The notes beneath the pieces were generated by a model. The model did no database searches, was not told the DNA's origin, and saw only the letters and a program-made list of their open reading frames with translations. A DNA stretch of 64,000 nucleotides, taken from Phenylobacterium kunshanense. GTDB taxonomy: Bacteria > Pseudomonadota > Alphaproteobacteria > Caulobacterales > Caulobacteraceae. Numbering within the stretch: the first letter of the stretch is position 1; the number at the start of each line of letters is the position of its first letter. The translations under genes were made by a program, and so were the position numbers. This document shows, in pieces, positions 38,169 to 46,236 of this stretch. The stretch is taken from positions 62,001 through 126,000 of the forward strand of contig NZ_QFYS01000009.1 of the NCBI RefSeq assembly GCF_003254525.1, read 5' to 3'.

Positions 38169-38196
38169 TTGCCAACGGCGCGATATTGCGTATGTT
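38169..38196 (+). promoter_or_regulatory. Probable sigma-70-type promoter of tRNA-Lys
   Basis: TTGCCA (38169-38174), 16-base spacer, TATGTT (38191-38196), 45 bases before the mature tRNA 5' end. Consistent with a short 5' leader removed by RNase P. Confidence 0.4.
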
Positions 38197-38240
38197 CCGC
38201 GCCCTCGCCGCCGGGCCTCTTTGAGGGTCGGAGCCGGGAC

Positions 38241-38316
<76 letters not shown>

Positions 38317-38401
38317 TTCTTCCGAAAATTAGTCATTGAACGCGGCGGAAGCGCCGCTGGGCCCTGGCCACTGGCCATGGGCGTTCGGACCTGCTTAATC
38401 G

Positions 38402-38418
38402 CCGTTACAGTGTAACGG
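38402..38418. promoter_or_regulatory. Perfect 7-3-7 palindromic operator before the M17 aminopeptidase
   Basis: CCGTTAC-AGT-GTAACGG, a perfect inverted repeat with a TTACA-TGTAA core, overlapping the ribosome site region and ending 8 bases before ATG 38427. The core resembles operators of TetR-type repressors. No cognate regulator is adjacent. Confidence 0.6.
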
Positions 38419-38426
38419 AGAGATTC

Positions 38427-39968
38427 ATGCGCCTTGTCGTCGCCGCCTCGATCCTGGCCCTGAGCGCGGCCGCTGCGGAAGCCCGCCCCATCACCTTCGC
38501 CACGACCGCGCCCGCCGACGGCACGCTGGTGCTGCCCCTGGCCTCGGCCGCCGACCTCGCCACGCGGGGCGCGAGCCTGGACGCCGCCACGCGTGAGGCG
38601 GTGGCGCGGGCGCTGGCCGCCGCGAAATTCGACTTCAAGGCGAAGAGCAGCCTCAGCCTCCGCGGCCTGGGCGCCTATGACGAGATCCTGGTCCTGGGGG
38701 CGACGCCGGCGGGCGGAACGCTGAGCGCTGTCGAGGTGCAGAACCTCGGCGGCGCGGCGGCCAAGGCGACGGCCAAGTCGGCGAAGCCGGTGGCTTTCGT
38801 AGCGGCGGGGCTGCCCGATCCGGCCCAGGCGGCGGCGGGCGCGGCGCTCGGCGGCTATCGCTTCGCCGGCTACAAGGCGCCCAAGCCCGACGAGGCCAGG
38901 CCCACGACGCCGTTCGTGGTGGTGGCGCCGGAGGCGGCGGCGGCCCAGCAGGCCTATGCGCGGCGCGGCCAGGCCCTGGCCGAGGCCGTGGCCTTCGCCC
39001 GCGACCTGACCATCGAGCCGGCCAATGTGATCTATCCCGAGACGTTCGTGGAGCGCACGCGGACGGCGTTCCAGGGCGTGGCCGGCGTGACCATCGAGGC
39101 GCTGGACGTGCCGGCGATGCAGAAGCTGGGCATGAACGCGATCCTCAGCGTCGGCCAGGGCTCGACGCGGCCGCCGCGGATGCTGGTGGTGGAGTACCGC
39201 GGACCTGGCGCGAAGGGGCAGCCCGTCGTCATGGCCGGCAAGGGCATCACCTTCGACAGCGGCGGCACGTCGCTGAAGCCCGGCTCGGGCATGTGGAAGA
39301 TGAAGGACGACATGGCCGGCGCGGCCTCGGTCGTCGGCGCCGTGCTGTCGCTGGCGAAGTCGCAGGCGCCGGTCCACGTGGTGGCGATCGCCGCGCTGGC
39401 CGAGAACATGCCTGACGGCGGGGCGGCGCGGCCGGGCGACGTGATGAAGGCCTACAACGGCAAGAGCATCGAGCGGCTGAACACCGACGCGGAGGGGCGC
39501 ATCGTGCTGGCAGACGCGGTGGCCTATGGCGAGCGGCGCTTCAAGCCGGCGGCGATCGTCGACCTGGCGACCCTGACCGGCGCGGTGGGGACGGCCCTGG
39601 GCGACGACTATGCGGGGCTCTTCAGCCGGCACGACGGCCTGGTGGCGCAGATCGAGGCGGCGGCCAAGGTCACCGGCGAGCCAGTCTGGCGCCTGCCGCT
39701 GCATCCCAGCTACGCCAAGGACCTGGAATCGCCGATCGCCGACATCCGTGACATCGCCGAGGGCGGCGGGCCGGGCGCGGGCCTCGGCGCCCACTTCATC
39801 GGCTTCTTCGTGGAGCCCGAGACTCCCTGGGCGCACCTGGACATCGCCGCGGTGACCTGGTCCAGCGAGGACCAGCCGACGACGCCGAAGGGCGGGACCG
39901 GGTATGGCGTGCGCCTGCTGGACGAACTGGCGCGCAGCTTCGACGCCGCTGCGGCGGCGCGGAAGTAG
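38427..39968 (+). CDS. Exported M17-family leucyl aminopeptidase
   Basis: 513 residues. M17 signature NTDAEGRIVLADAV near residue 352, and the first metal-site segment GKGITFDSGGTSLKPGSGMWKMKDDMAGAA near residue 270-300 (Lys, two Asp). The N-terminus (MRLVVAASILALSAAAAEA) is a signal peptide, whereas canonical PepA is cytosolic, so this is a periplasmic or secreted two-metal aminopeptidase. The N-terminal macro-like domain is retained. A palindromic operator covers the translation start region. The Hpt gene follows 10 bases later. Confidence 0.9.
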   Translation: MRLVVAASILALSAAAAEARPITFATTAPADGTLVLPLASAADLATRGASLDAATREAVARALAAAKFDFKAKSSLSLRGLGAYDEILVLGATPAGGTLSAVEVQNLGGAAAKATAKSAKPVAFVAAGLPDPAQAAAGAALGGYRFAGYKAPKPDEARPTTPFVVVAPEAAAAQQAYARRGQALAEAVAFARDLTIEPANVIYPETFVERTRTAFQGVAGVTIEALDVPAMQKLGMNAILSVGQGSTRPPRMLVVEYRGPGAKGQPVVMAGKGITFDSGGTSLKPGSGMWKMKDDMAGAASVVGAVLSLAKSQAPVHVVAIAALAENMPDGGAARPGDVMKAYNGKSIERLNTDAEGRIVLADAVAYGERRFKPAAIVDLATLTGAVGTALGDDYAGLFSRHDGLVAQIEAAAKVTGEPVWRLPLHPSYAKDLESPIADIRDIAEGGGPGAGLGAHFIGFFVEPETPWAHLDIAAVTWSSEDQPTTPKGGTGYGVRLLDELARSFDAAAAARK

Positions 39969-39978
39969 CGGGGCCGGG

Positions 39979-40281
39979 ATGGAATTCGACTATCTGGAAG
40001 GCTTCGCCGCCGGCGACATGCAGGTGGTGACCGAGGTGCTGGCCCTGTTCCAGGGCCAGGCCGAGGGCTGGCGCGTGAAGCTGGAGGCGCCCGGCGAGGG
40101 CTGGCGCGATCTTGCCCACACCATCAAGGGGGCGGCGCGTGGCATCGGCGCGACCGCCCTCGGCGACGTGGCGGACCGGGCCGAGCGCGGCGACGCCTCG
40201 ATGGCGCCCGAGCTGAAGACCGCCCTGGACGCCACCGTGGCCGACATCGAGGGCTATCTCACCCGGATCGGCGGCGGCTGA
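39979..40281 (+). CDS. Hpt (histidine phosphotransfer) domain protein
   Basis: 100 residues from ATG 39979. The phosphorylatable His47 lies in DLAHTIKGAARGIGA, the standard Hpt HxxKG motif. Predicted four-helix bundle with nothing else attached. Such proteins move phosphate between receivers of hybrid kinases and output regulators. It is a conceivable partner of the two hybrid kinases at 3257-11240, but no direct link is visible. It follows the aminopeptidase gene by 10 bases. Confidence 0.88.
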   Translation: MEFDYLEGFAAGDMQVVTEVLALFQGQAEGWRVKLEAPGEGWRDLAHTIKGAARGIGATALGDVADRAERGDASMAPELKTALDATVADIEGYLTRIGGG

Positions 40282-40285
40282 GCAG

Positions 40286-40930
40286 TCAGGGCACCAGGAC
40301 GCGGTCCGAGTAGGTCTCGACCAGCAGGCTGAACGGCCGACCGTCGGGCGTCTGCAGCAGGGCGCGGTGCTGGAGCACCTCGGGGGGAATCGTCACCGCC
40401 TGGTCGAACGCAGCGGCCGGCTGGGCCTCCCAACCCGGGGGCAGGGGGGCGAACAGCAGGTTCGCCGAGAGCGTCCGGCGCTGGAAGGCCAGCGGCTTCA
40501 CCGCGACGCCGAAGGGCGTGTCGGTGGTGTCGAGCTGCCGGTTCATCTCGGGCGTCAGGCGGGTGGGCAGGTACCAGTTGTCGGCCCGCGACAGCACCGC
40601 CTCGCCGCAGGTCAGCTCGACCCGACGGTGGATCACCGGCTCGTTGGAGGCGGCTGCAAGGCGCTTGCGGACATCGGCCAGAACCTCGGGCGCGTCTTCA
40701 AGGATGGAACGGCGCGCGCGGATCCGGGGGGCGGCCGGGTCGCGACGGTCGCAGAGGTCCTGCAACACCCCGGTGGCGCTGTCGCGGCCCAGGAGTTCGG
40801 CGTTCAGGGTCTGGAGCTGGGCCTGCAGGCGCAGGCGCTGGACGTAGTGCGACGCTGGCGCGGCGGCTCCATCCGGAGCGAGCGCGGTCGCGGCGAGAAC
40901 TGCCGCCAAGAGACCTCCTACCAACCTCAA
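40286..40930 (-). CDS. Exported protein with chorismate-lyase-like (UbiC fold) region
   Basis: 214 residues with a signal peptide (MRLVGGLLAAVLAATALAPDGAAA). Residues ~115-150 (NWYLPTRLTPEMNRQLDTTDTPFGVAVKPLAFQRR) resemble the UbiC/chorismate-lyase-like fold, in which 'L..T..PFG' marks the ligand pocket. Two Cys (LCDRR, LTCGE) could form a disulfide in the periplasm. UbiC itself is cytosolic and makes 4-hydroxybenzoate, so an exported relative probably does something else. Function unknown. Converges on the Hpt gene with 4 bases between stops. Confidence 0.7.
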   Translation of the reverse strand: MRLVGGLLAAVLAATALAPDGAAAPASHYVQRLRLQAQLQTLNAELLGRDSATGVLQDLCDRRDPAAPRIRARRSILEDAPEVLADVRKRLAAASNEPVIHRRVELTCGEAVLSRADNWYLPTRLTPEMNRQLDTTDTPFGVAVKPLAFQRRTLSANLLFAPLPPGWEAQPAAAFDQAVTIPPEVLQHRALLQTPDGRPFSLLVETYSDRVLVP

Positions 40931-40949
40931 CTGCGGGCGCCTCGCTACC

Positions 40950-41909
40950 CTAGATCCCGGCCCCGTTGTCGATGGCCCGCAGCGCCTCTTCGTGCGCCAG
41001 CGCCTCCGCCTCGATCCAGCCGATGAAGGCCTTCACCTGCGGCAGCCGTCCCTTGGCCTTGGGATGGACGAGGTAATAGGCGAAGTCGACGGCCTGCGCC
41101 ATCTGGAGTGGCGCCACGAGCCGGCCGGCGTCGAGGTCGGCCTGGGCCAGGGTGCGCTTGGCGAGCGCCACCCCGCGCCCGTTGGCGGCGGCTTCGATCA
41201 CCAGGCTGGACTGGTTGAAGCGTGGGCCGCGGTGACCATCGATGCCGCGCAGGCCGCGGGCGGCGAGCCACATGGGCCAGTCCGGGCAGGAATCGTCGAT
41301 CTCGGGCGAGCCGTCGTGCAGCAGGACATGGCCGGCCAGGTCCTCGGGCTTCTCGAGCGGGATCTCCTTCAGGAGATCGGGGCTGAGCACCGGCACCACG
41401 CTCTCGCTGACCAGGCGCTTGACCTCGAGGCCCGGATATCGGCCGCCGCCGTAGCGGATGGCGAGGTCCACCTCGCCGGCGGTGAGGTCCACGAGCTCCA
41501 TGCCGGCCGAAAGCCAGACGTCGACCTGCGGGTGCGCCCTCTCGAACGCGCCGAGGCGCGGCACCAACCACTTGGCGGCGAACGAGGGCGGGGCGGTGAT
41601 GGTCAGGCGACGGCCGTCGACGGCGGCGGTGAGCAGGCTGGCGGCCTCGGCCAGGCGGTCGAACGCCTCGCGAAGGGCGGGCAGGGCGGTCTGGGCCGCG
41701 TCGGTGAGCAGCAGGCCCTTGGGCGTGCGCTTGAAGAGCGCGGCGCCGACATAGTCCTCCAGGTTCTGGATCTGCTGGCTGACGGCGCCGGGCGTCACCG
41801 ACAGCTCGTCGGCCGCGCGGCTGAAGTTGAGGTGCCGGGCGGCGGCCTCGAACGCCCGAAGGGCGTTGAGCGGCGGCAGCCGGCGGCGTTGGTTGTTCCG
41901 CTGCTCCAT
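40950..41909 (-). CDS. LysR-family transcriptional regulator (GcvA-like)
   Basis: 319 residues. The N-terminal HTH is PPLNALRAFEAAARHLNFSRAADELSVTPGAVSQQIQNLED, the GcvA/AmpR-type variant. The C-terminal periplasmic-binding-protein-like effector domain (~95-300) has SFAAKWLVPRL and GEVDLAIRYG. It is divergent from the siroheme/sulfite operon with 177 bases between. That position suggests it may regulate the operon (CysB or Cbl would be the enterobacterial analogues), but the effector cannot be inferred. The intergenic region has imperfect GC inverted repeats around 42010-42050. Confidence 0.9.
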   Translation of the reverse strand: MEQRNNQRRRLPPLNALRAFEAAARHLNFSRAADELSVTPGAVSQQIQNLEDYVGAALFKRTPKGLLLTDAAQTALPALREAFDRLAEAASLLTAAVDGRRLTITAPPSFAAKWLVPRLGAFERAHPQVDVWLSAGMELVDLTAGEVDLAIRYGGGRYPGLEVKRLVSESVVPVLSPDLLKEIPLEKPEDLAGHVLLHDGSPEIDDSCPDWPMWLAARGLRGIDGHRGPRFNQSSLVIEAAANGRGVALAKRTLAQADLDAGRLVAPLQMAQAVDFAYYLVHPKAKGRLPQVKAFIGWIEAEALAHEEALRAIDNGAGI

Positions 41910-42086
41910 CGAGAATTCCTGAACGCCCCGGCAGAAGTCCTTGGGTTGCGAATTTGGGGGCGCCCGCCCTTATTGCAAGCGTCCGCCGGTGTATCGGCCC
42001 TTTTCATCGGCGGGCGCGAGGCGGGGCGGGCGCAAGTCCGTCCCGCCGTGTTTCTAAGGGTCGCCGCGTCATTAGAGAAGCTAAAG

Positions 42087-42977
42087 ATGGCCCACGGCCG
42101 CGACACGAAGAAGCGCACCGACCGCCTGGTGGTGCTGGACGGGACAGCCCGCCGCCGCGGCCCGGGTCGCGTGTGGCTGGTCGGCGCGGGCCCTGGCGAG
42201 CCGGACCTGCTGACGATCAAGGCGCTGAAGGCGCTGCAGGGCGCCGAGGTGGTGGTCCACGACGGGCTGGTGAGCGACGAGATCCTGGGCCTGGCGCCGG
42301 CGTCGGCGCGGCGGATCTCGGTGGCCAAGCGCAAGTCTCGGCACAGCTATAGCCAGGATGAGATCAACCGGATGCTCGTGGCGTTCGCGCTGGAGGGACT
42401 GGAGGTCGTGCGCCTGAAGGGCGGCGATCCGTTCATCTTCGGCCGAGGTGGCGAGGAGCTCGAGGCCTGCCGCGAGGCGGGCGTCGAGTGCCTGATCGTG
42501 CCCGGCGTGACCGCGGCCCTGGCGGCCGGCGCTTCGGCCGGCGCGCCGCTGACGCACCGCGGCTCGGCCCAGGCGGTGACCTTCGTGACCGGCCATGCGG
42601 CGAAGGGCGGGGAGCCCGATCTGGACTGGGACAGCCTGGCGAAGGCCAACCAGACGGTTGTGATCTACATGGGCCTGTCCATGGCGCCGGTGATCGCGGG
42701 ACGGCTGCTGGCGGCCGGGCGCGACGGCTCCACCCCGGCCCTGATCGTCGAGAACGCCAGCCGCGCGGACGAGCGCCGCATCGTCACCACCCTGTCCGGC
42801 CTCGCCGCAGCGGCCGAGGCGGTGTCGGGTCCGGCGCTGCTGATCGTCGGCGAGGCGATGGCGATGGCGACCTCATCCGCTCATCCCCGCGCAGGCGGGG
42901 ATCTCTTGGAGGCCCAGCCGGGTGTCGAATTCAGCATGGATTCCCGCCTTCGCGGGAACGAGCGGGGTGTGAAATGA
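42087..42977 (+). CDS. cobA: Uroporphyrinogen-III C-methyltransferase (SUMT), siroheme branch
   Basis: 296 residues from ATG 42087. SUMT motifs: VWLVGAGPGEPDLLTIKALKAL, VVHDGLV, VRLKGGDPFIFGRGGEE, VPGVTAALAAGASAGAPLTHRG and MGLSMAP. It adds two methyl groups to uroporphyrinogen III to make precorrin-2, the siroheme precursor needed by CysI encoded two genes downstream. The last ~33 residues (SSAHPRAGGD...RLRGNERGVK) are translated from a palindromic repeat (42881-42966) and replace the usual short tail. Its stop overlaps the DUF2849 start (ATGA). The ORF continues open to 40992 only as an antisense shadow. Confidence 0.93.
   Translation: MAHGRDTKKRTDRLVVLDGTARRRGPGRVWLVGAGPGEPDLLTIKALKALQGAEVVVHDGLVSDEILGLAPASARRISVAKRKSRHSYSQDEINRMLVAFALEGLEVVRLKGGDPFIFGRGGEELEACREAGVECLIVPGVTAALAAGASAGAPLTHRGSAQAVTFVTGHAAKGGEPDLDWDSLAKANQTVVIYMGLSMAPVIAGRLLAAGRDGSTPALIVENASRADERRIVTTLSGLAAAAEAVSGPALLIVGEAMAMATSSAHPRAGGDLLEAQPGVEFSMDSRLRGNERGVK
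42881..42966. repeat. Palindromic REP-like element inside the 3' end of cobA
   Basis: Two hairpins: ATCCCCGC-GCAG-GCGGGGAT (42883-42902) and TTCCCGC-CTTC-GCGGGAA (42941-42958). The core ATTCCCGCCTTCGCGGGAA is a widespread extragenic palindrome of high-GC alphaproteobacteria. Here it has landed within coding sequence. A decayed half-copy (CCCCGCCTTCGCGGGT) is seen near 47089-47104. Confidence 0.75.
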
Positions 42978-43336
42978 AGGCCCTGACCGCCAATCGCCTG
43001 ACCGACGGCGAAGTCGTGTTCTGGAAAGACGGCCGCTGGGTCGAACGCTTCGCCGACGCCCAGCTCTGGGCCGTCGACGATCCCGCGGCCGTCGAGGCCG
43101 AGGCTCTGGGCAAGGGCCAGGGAACGACCGTCGTCGACGTCTACCTGATCGATCTCGTGGAATCCGAAGGGCTGTGGGCGCCGCTCAGCTATCGCGAGCG
43201 GATCCGCGCCCTGGGCCCCACGAACCACCCGCATCACGGCAAGCAGGCCGAGGGCGGGGCGGTGGTCGAGGCGCTGCAGCATGCCAGCGGCGCGGCGCGG
43301 TCGACCGGCCGCGTGAACCTGATCAAGCGGAAGTAG
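42974..43336 (+). CDS. DUF2849 family protein of the sulfite reductase operon
   Basis: 120 residues from ATG 42974 (ATGA overlap with cobA). The N-terminal ~75 residues (LTANRLTDGEVVFWKDGRWVERFADA...) match the DUF2849 proteins consistently found between cobA/cysG and cysI in alphaproteobacteria. The C-terminal part contains NHPHHGKQAEG. Function is not established; the fixed location implies a role in sulfite reduction, such as cofactor delivery or assembly of CysI. Eight bases to the cysI start. Confidence 0.85.
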   Translation: MKALTANRLTDGEVVFWKDGRWVERFADAQLWAVDDPAAVEAEALGKGQGTTVVDVYLIDLVESEGLWAPLSYRERIRALGPTNHPHHGKQAEGGAVVEALQHASGAARSTGRVNLIKRK

Positions 43337-43343
43337 GGCCGCC

Positions 43344-44999
43344 ATGTACCAGTACGACACCATCGACAAGGAGATGCTGGCCGACCGCTCCGCGGAGTTC
43401 CGCGGGCAGGTGGCGCGGCGTCTGTCGGGCGAGCTGACCGAGGACCAGTTCAAGCGGCTGCGGCTGATGAACGGCCTCTACCTGCAGCTCCACGCCTACA
43501 TGCTGCGGGTGGCCATTCCCTACGGCTCGCTGAACCCGACCCAGCTGCGCAAGCTGGCCTGGATCGGCCGCACCTACGACAAGGGCTACGGCCACTTCAC
43601 CACGCGCACGAACCTGCAGTTCCACTGGATCAAGCTGAAGGACGCGCCCGACATCCTGGACCACCTGGCCAGCGTGGACATGCACGCCATCCAGACGTCG
43701 GGGAACTGCATCCGCAACACCACGACCGACCCCTATGCCGGGGCGACGGCCGAGGAGGTGGACGATCCGCGGGTGTGGGCCGAGGCGATCCGCCAGTGGT
43801 CGACCTTCCACCCCGAATTCTCGTTCCTGCCGCGCAAGTTCAAGATCGCCATCACCGCGGCGCCGAAGGACCGTACGGCGGCCCGGGTGCACGACATCGG
43901 CCTGGTGCTGAAGCGGGCGCGGGACGGGGCGCTGGGCTTCGAGGTGATCGTCGGCGGCGGCATGGGCCGCACCCCGCACATCGGCCCTACCATCCGCGAG
44001 TTCCTGCCGGTGAACCGGCTGCTCTCGTACCTGGAAGCGATCCTGCGCGTGTACAATCGCCACGGTCGCCGGGACAACATCTACAAGGCCCGGATCAAGA
44101 TCCTGGTCGCGGCCCTCGGCAAGGAGGAGTTCGCCAAGCAGGTCGAGGCCGAGTGGGCCAAGATCGGCGACAGCGTCGACCTGCCCGACACCGAGCTGGC
44201 GCGCATTCGCGGCGCGTTCGCCCCGCTGGGCTTCGAGACCCTCCCGGACCGCTCCGAGGCCTTCGAGACGGCGAAGGCGTCGAACCCCGCCTTCGCTCGC
44301 TTCGTGCGCAACAACGTCAAGCCGCACAAGAAGTCGGGCTACGGGATCGTCGAGATCAGCCTGAAGGCCATCGGCGAGACGCCCGGCGATGCGACCTCGG
44401 ACCAGATGGACGTCGTGGCGGACCTCGCCGAGCGCTACGGCCAGAACGACATCCGGGTGACGCACGAACAGAACCTGGTGCTGCCGCATGTGAAGCTGGA
44501 CGACCTGCCGGAGGTCTGGGCCGGACTCGCCGCGGCGGGGCTGGCGACGCCGAACATCAACCTCGTCAGCGACATCATCGCCTGCCCGGGGCTGGACTAC
44601 TGCGCGCTGGCCAACGCCCGGGCGATCCCGATCGCCCAGCACATCGCCGAGAAGTTCCGCGACCAGGACCGTGCCGAGCAGGTGGGCGAGCTGAAGATCA
44701 AGATCAGCGGCTGCATCAACGCCTGCGGCCACCACCACGTTGGCCACATCGGCATCCTGGGCGTCGATAAGAAGGGGGAGGAGTTCTACCAGCTCACCCT
44801 CGGCGGCTCGGGCGCGGAGGACGCTGCGGTCGGCTCCATGCTCGGCCCGGCGCTGCCCTACGACAAGGTCGCGGACGCCGTGGACACCCTGGTCGACGTC
44901 TATCTTCGCGAGCGCCAGGACGGCGAGCGCTTCCCCGACACCTTCCGCCGGACCGGCGTCGCACCCTTCAAGGAGGCCGTCTATGCCGACGCTCATTGA
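43344..44999 (+). CDS. cysI: Sulfite reductase hemoprotein subunit (nitrite/sulfite reductase family)
   Basis: 551 residues. Two ferredoxin-like (NIR_SIR) repeats and siroheme/4Fe-4S motifs. Cluster ligands are visible as CPGLDYC (residues ~414-420) and SGCINACGHHH (~453-463), the C-x5-C and C-x3-C pairs. Substrate-pocket basics include KKSGYGIVEI. It reduces sulfite to sulfide with six electrons. Encoded with DUF2849, DUF934, cysH and a ferredoxin reductase, which supports sulfite rather than nitrite as substrate. It overlaps the DUF934 gene by 17 bases. Confidence 0.95.
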   Translation: MYQYDTIDKEMLADRSAEFRGQVARRLSGELTEDQFKRLRLMNGLYLQLHAYMLRVAIPYGSLNPTQLRKLAWIGRTYDKGYGHFTTRTNLQFHWIKLKDAPDILDHLASVDMHAIQTSGNCIRNTTTDPYAGATAEEVDDPRVWAEAIRQWSTFHPEFSFLPRKFKIAITAAPKDRTAARVHDIGLVLKRARDGALGFEVIVGGGMGRTPHIGPTIREFLPVNRLLSYLEAILRVYNRHGRRDNIYKARIKILVAALGKEEFAKQVEAEWAKIGDSVDLPDTELARIRGAFAPLGFETLPDRSEAFETAKASNPAFARFVRNNVKPHKKSGYGIVEISLKAIGETPGDATSDQMDVVADLAERYGQNDIRVTHEQNLVLPHVKLDDLPEVWAGLAAAGLATPNINLVSDIIACPGLDYCALANARAIPIAQHIAEKFRDQDRAEQVGELKIKISGCINACGHHHVGHIGILGVDKKGEEFYQLTLGGSGAEDAAVGSMLGPALPYDKVADAVDTLVDVYLRERQDGERFPDTFRRTGVAPFKEAVYADAH

Positions 45000-45483
45000 G
45001 CTGCATGAGGGGATCGCCAAGACCGTCCCCGACGCCTTCACCCATGTCGCCGACGACGAGGACATGGCCACGGGCGACGTGATCCTGTCGCTGGCCCGGT
45101 TCCAGTCCGACGGCGACCGGCTGCTGTCCGAGGGCCGCCGGATCGGCGTGAGGCTGAAGAGCGACGAGGAGGTCGAGGCCCTGGCCTACGACCTGCCGCG
45201 GCTGACGCTGGTGGCGCTGGAGTTCCCCAAGCACCTCGACGGCCGCTCGTACACCAATGCCCGGCTGCTGCGGGAGCGGTTCAAGTTCGCCGGTCAGATC
45301 CGCGCGGTCGGCGACGTCCTGCGGGAGCAGGCGCCGTGGATGGTCCGGGTCGGGTTCGACGCCTACGAGCCGGCCGACGACGCCAGCGCCAACGAATGGC
45401 AGGCGGCGCTGAACCGCTACCGTCACGTCTATCAGCGGGCGGCGGACGGCCGCGTCCCGGCCTTCGCGGAGCGGGAGGGATGA
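44983..45483 (+). CDS. DUF934 family protein of the sulfate assimilation operon
   Basis: 166 residues from ATG 44983, with AAGGAGG 6 bases upstream inside the cysI end. DUF934 members are invariably linked to cysI and cysH in alpha- and gammaproteobacteria and are presumed oxidoreductase accessory proteins. Conserved features: LEFPKHLDGRSYTNARLLRERFKFAGQIRAVGDVL with an adjacent cluster-free helix. No catalytic residues known. It overlaps cysI by 17 bases and cysH by 4 (ATGA). Confidence 0.9.
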   Translation: MPTLIELHEGIAKTVPDAFTHVADDEDMATGDVILSLARFQSDGDRLLSEGRRIGVRLKSDEEVEALAYDLPRLTLVALEFPKHLDGRSYTNARLLRERFKFAGQIRAVGDVLREQAPWMVRVGFDAYEPADDASANEWQAALNRYRHVYQRAADGRVPAFAEREG

Positions 45484-46226
45484 GCGTGGCGTACGATTCC
45501 GTCGACCAGACGGCCGCGGCGGCGATCCGTCTCGACGCCGAGCTGCGCCGCGCCCACCCGCGCACGATCCTCGAGGCCGCCGTCGAGAGCTTCGGCGACA
45601 AGCTGGCGCTGGTCTCCTCGTTCGGGGCCGAGAGCTCCGTGCTGCTGGACATCGCCGCCCGGGTGAAGCCCGACATCGCCGTGCTGTTCCTCGACACCGG
45701 CATGCTGTTCGGCCAGACGCTGGACTACAGAAGGAACCTGGCCGAGCGCCTGGGACTGACCAACGTCCGGGACCTGCGTCCCGCCTACCAGGACCTGGCC
45801 ACCGCGGATCCCCAGGCGAAGCTCTGGCAGACCGACACCGACGCGTGCTGCCATGTGCGCAAGGTGCTGCCCCTGGATCGGGCGCTCGGCGAGTTCGACG
45901 CCTGGATCACCGGCCGCAAGCGCTTCCATGGCGGCGACCGACTGAACCTGCCGGTCGTCGAGCACGCGGACGGCAAGGTGAAGTTCAATCCGCTGGCGAA
46001 CTGGGGCAAGTCCGACCTCGACGCCTATGCGGCCGAGCACGACCTGCCGGCCCATCCGCTGGTCGCCCAGGGCTTCCCGTCCATCGGCTGCTGGCCCTGC
46101 ACCCAGCCGGCCGAGGAGGGCGAGGACGTCCGCGCCGGCCGCTGGAAGGGTCTGGACAAGACCGAATGCGGGATCCATGTGGCGCGTGCGCCGGGGACGC
46201 CCAACAACGTCGGCGGCGACATCTGA
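45480..46226 (+). CDS. cysH: Adenylyl-/phosphoadenylyl-sulfate reductase, 4Fe-4S type
   Basis: 248 residues from ATG 45480. The PP-loop-like N-terminus SSFGAESSVLLDIAA binds the nucleotide sulfate. Four Cys ligands (DACCHVRKV and GCWPCTQ) indicate a 4Fe-4S cluster, typical of APS-preferring enzymes. The catalytic C-terminal Cys is in KTECGIHV. It reduces APS or PAPS to sulfite with thioredoxin. The cluster implies that APS can be used directly, bypassing PAPS. Sits between DUF934 and the ferredoxin-NADP reductase genes. Confidence 0.94.
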   Translation: MSVAYDSVDQTAAAAIRLDAELRRAHPRTILEAAVESFGDKLALVSSFGAESSVLLDIAARVKPDIAVLFLDTGMLFGQTLDYRRNLAERLGLTNVRDLRPAYQDLATADPQAKLWQTDTDACCHVRKVLPLDRALGEFDAWITGRKRFHGGDRLNLPVVEHADGKVKFNPLANWGKSDLDAYAAEHDLPAHPLVAQGFPSIGCWPCTQPAEEGEDVRAGRWKGLDKTECGIHVARAPGTPNNVGGDI

Positions 46227-46236
46227 GGTTTCAGGA

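Noticed and set aside
38174..38198. Minus-strand GGAAC-N16-CGTT match
   Set aside because: It points antisense into the end of the metacaspase gene with no gene downstream and overlaps the tRNA-Lys promoter; about one exact match is expected by chance in this window.
41910..42086. Riboswitch between the LysR gene and cobA
   Set aside because: The GC-rich inverted repeats are imperfect and I can match no SAM or cobalamin riboswitch core; a covariance-model search would be decisive.
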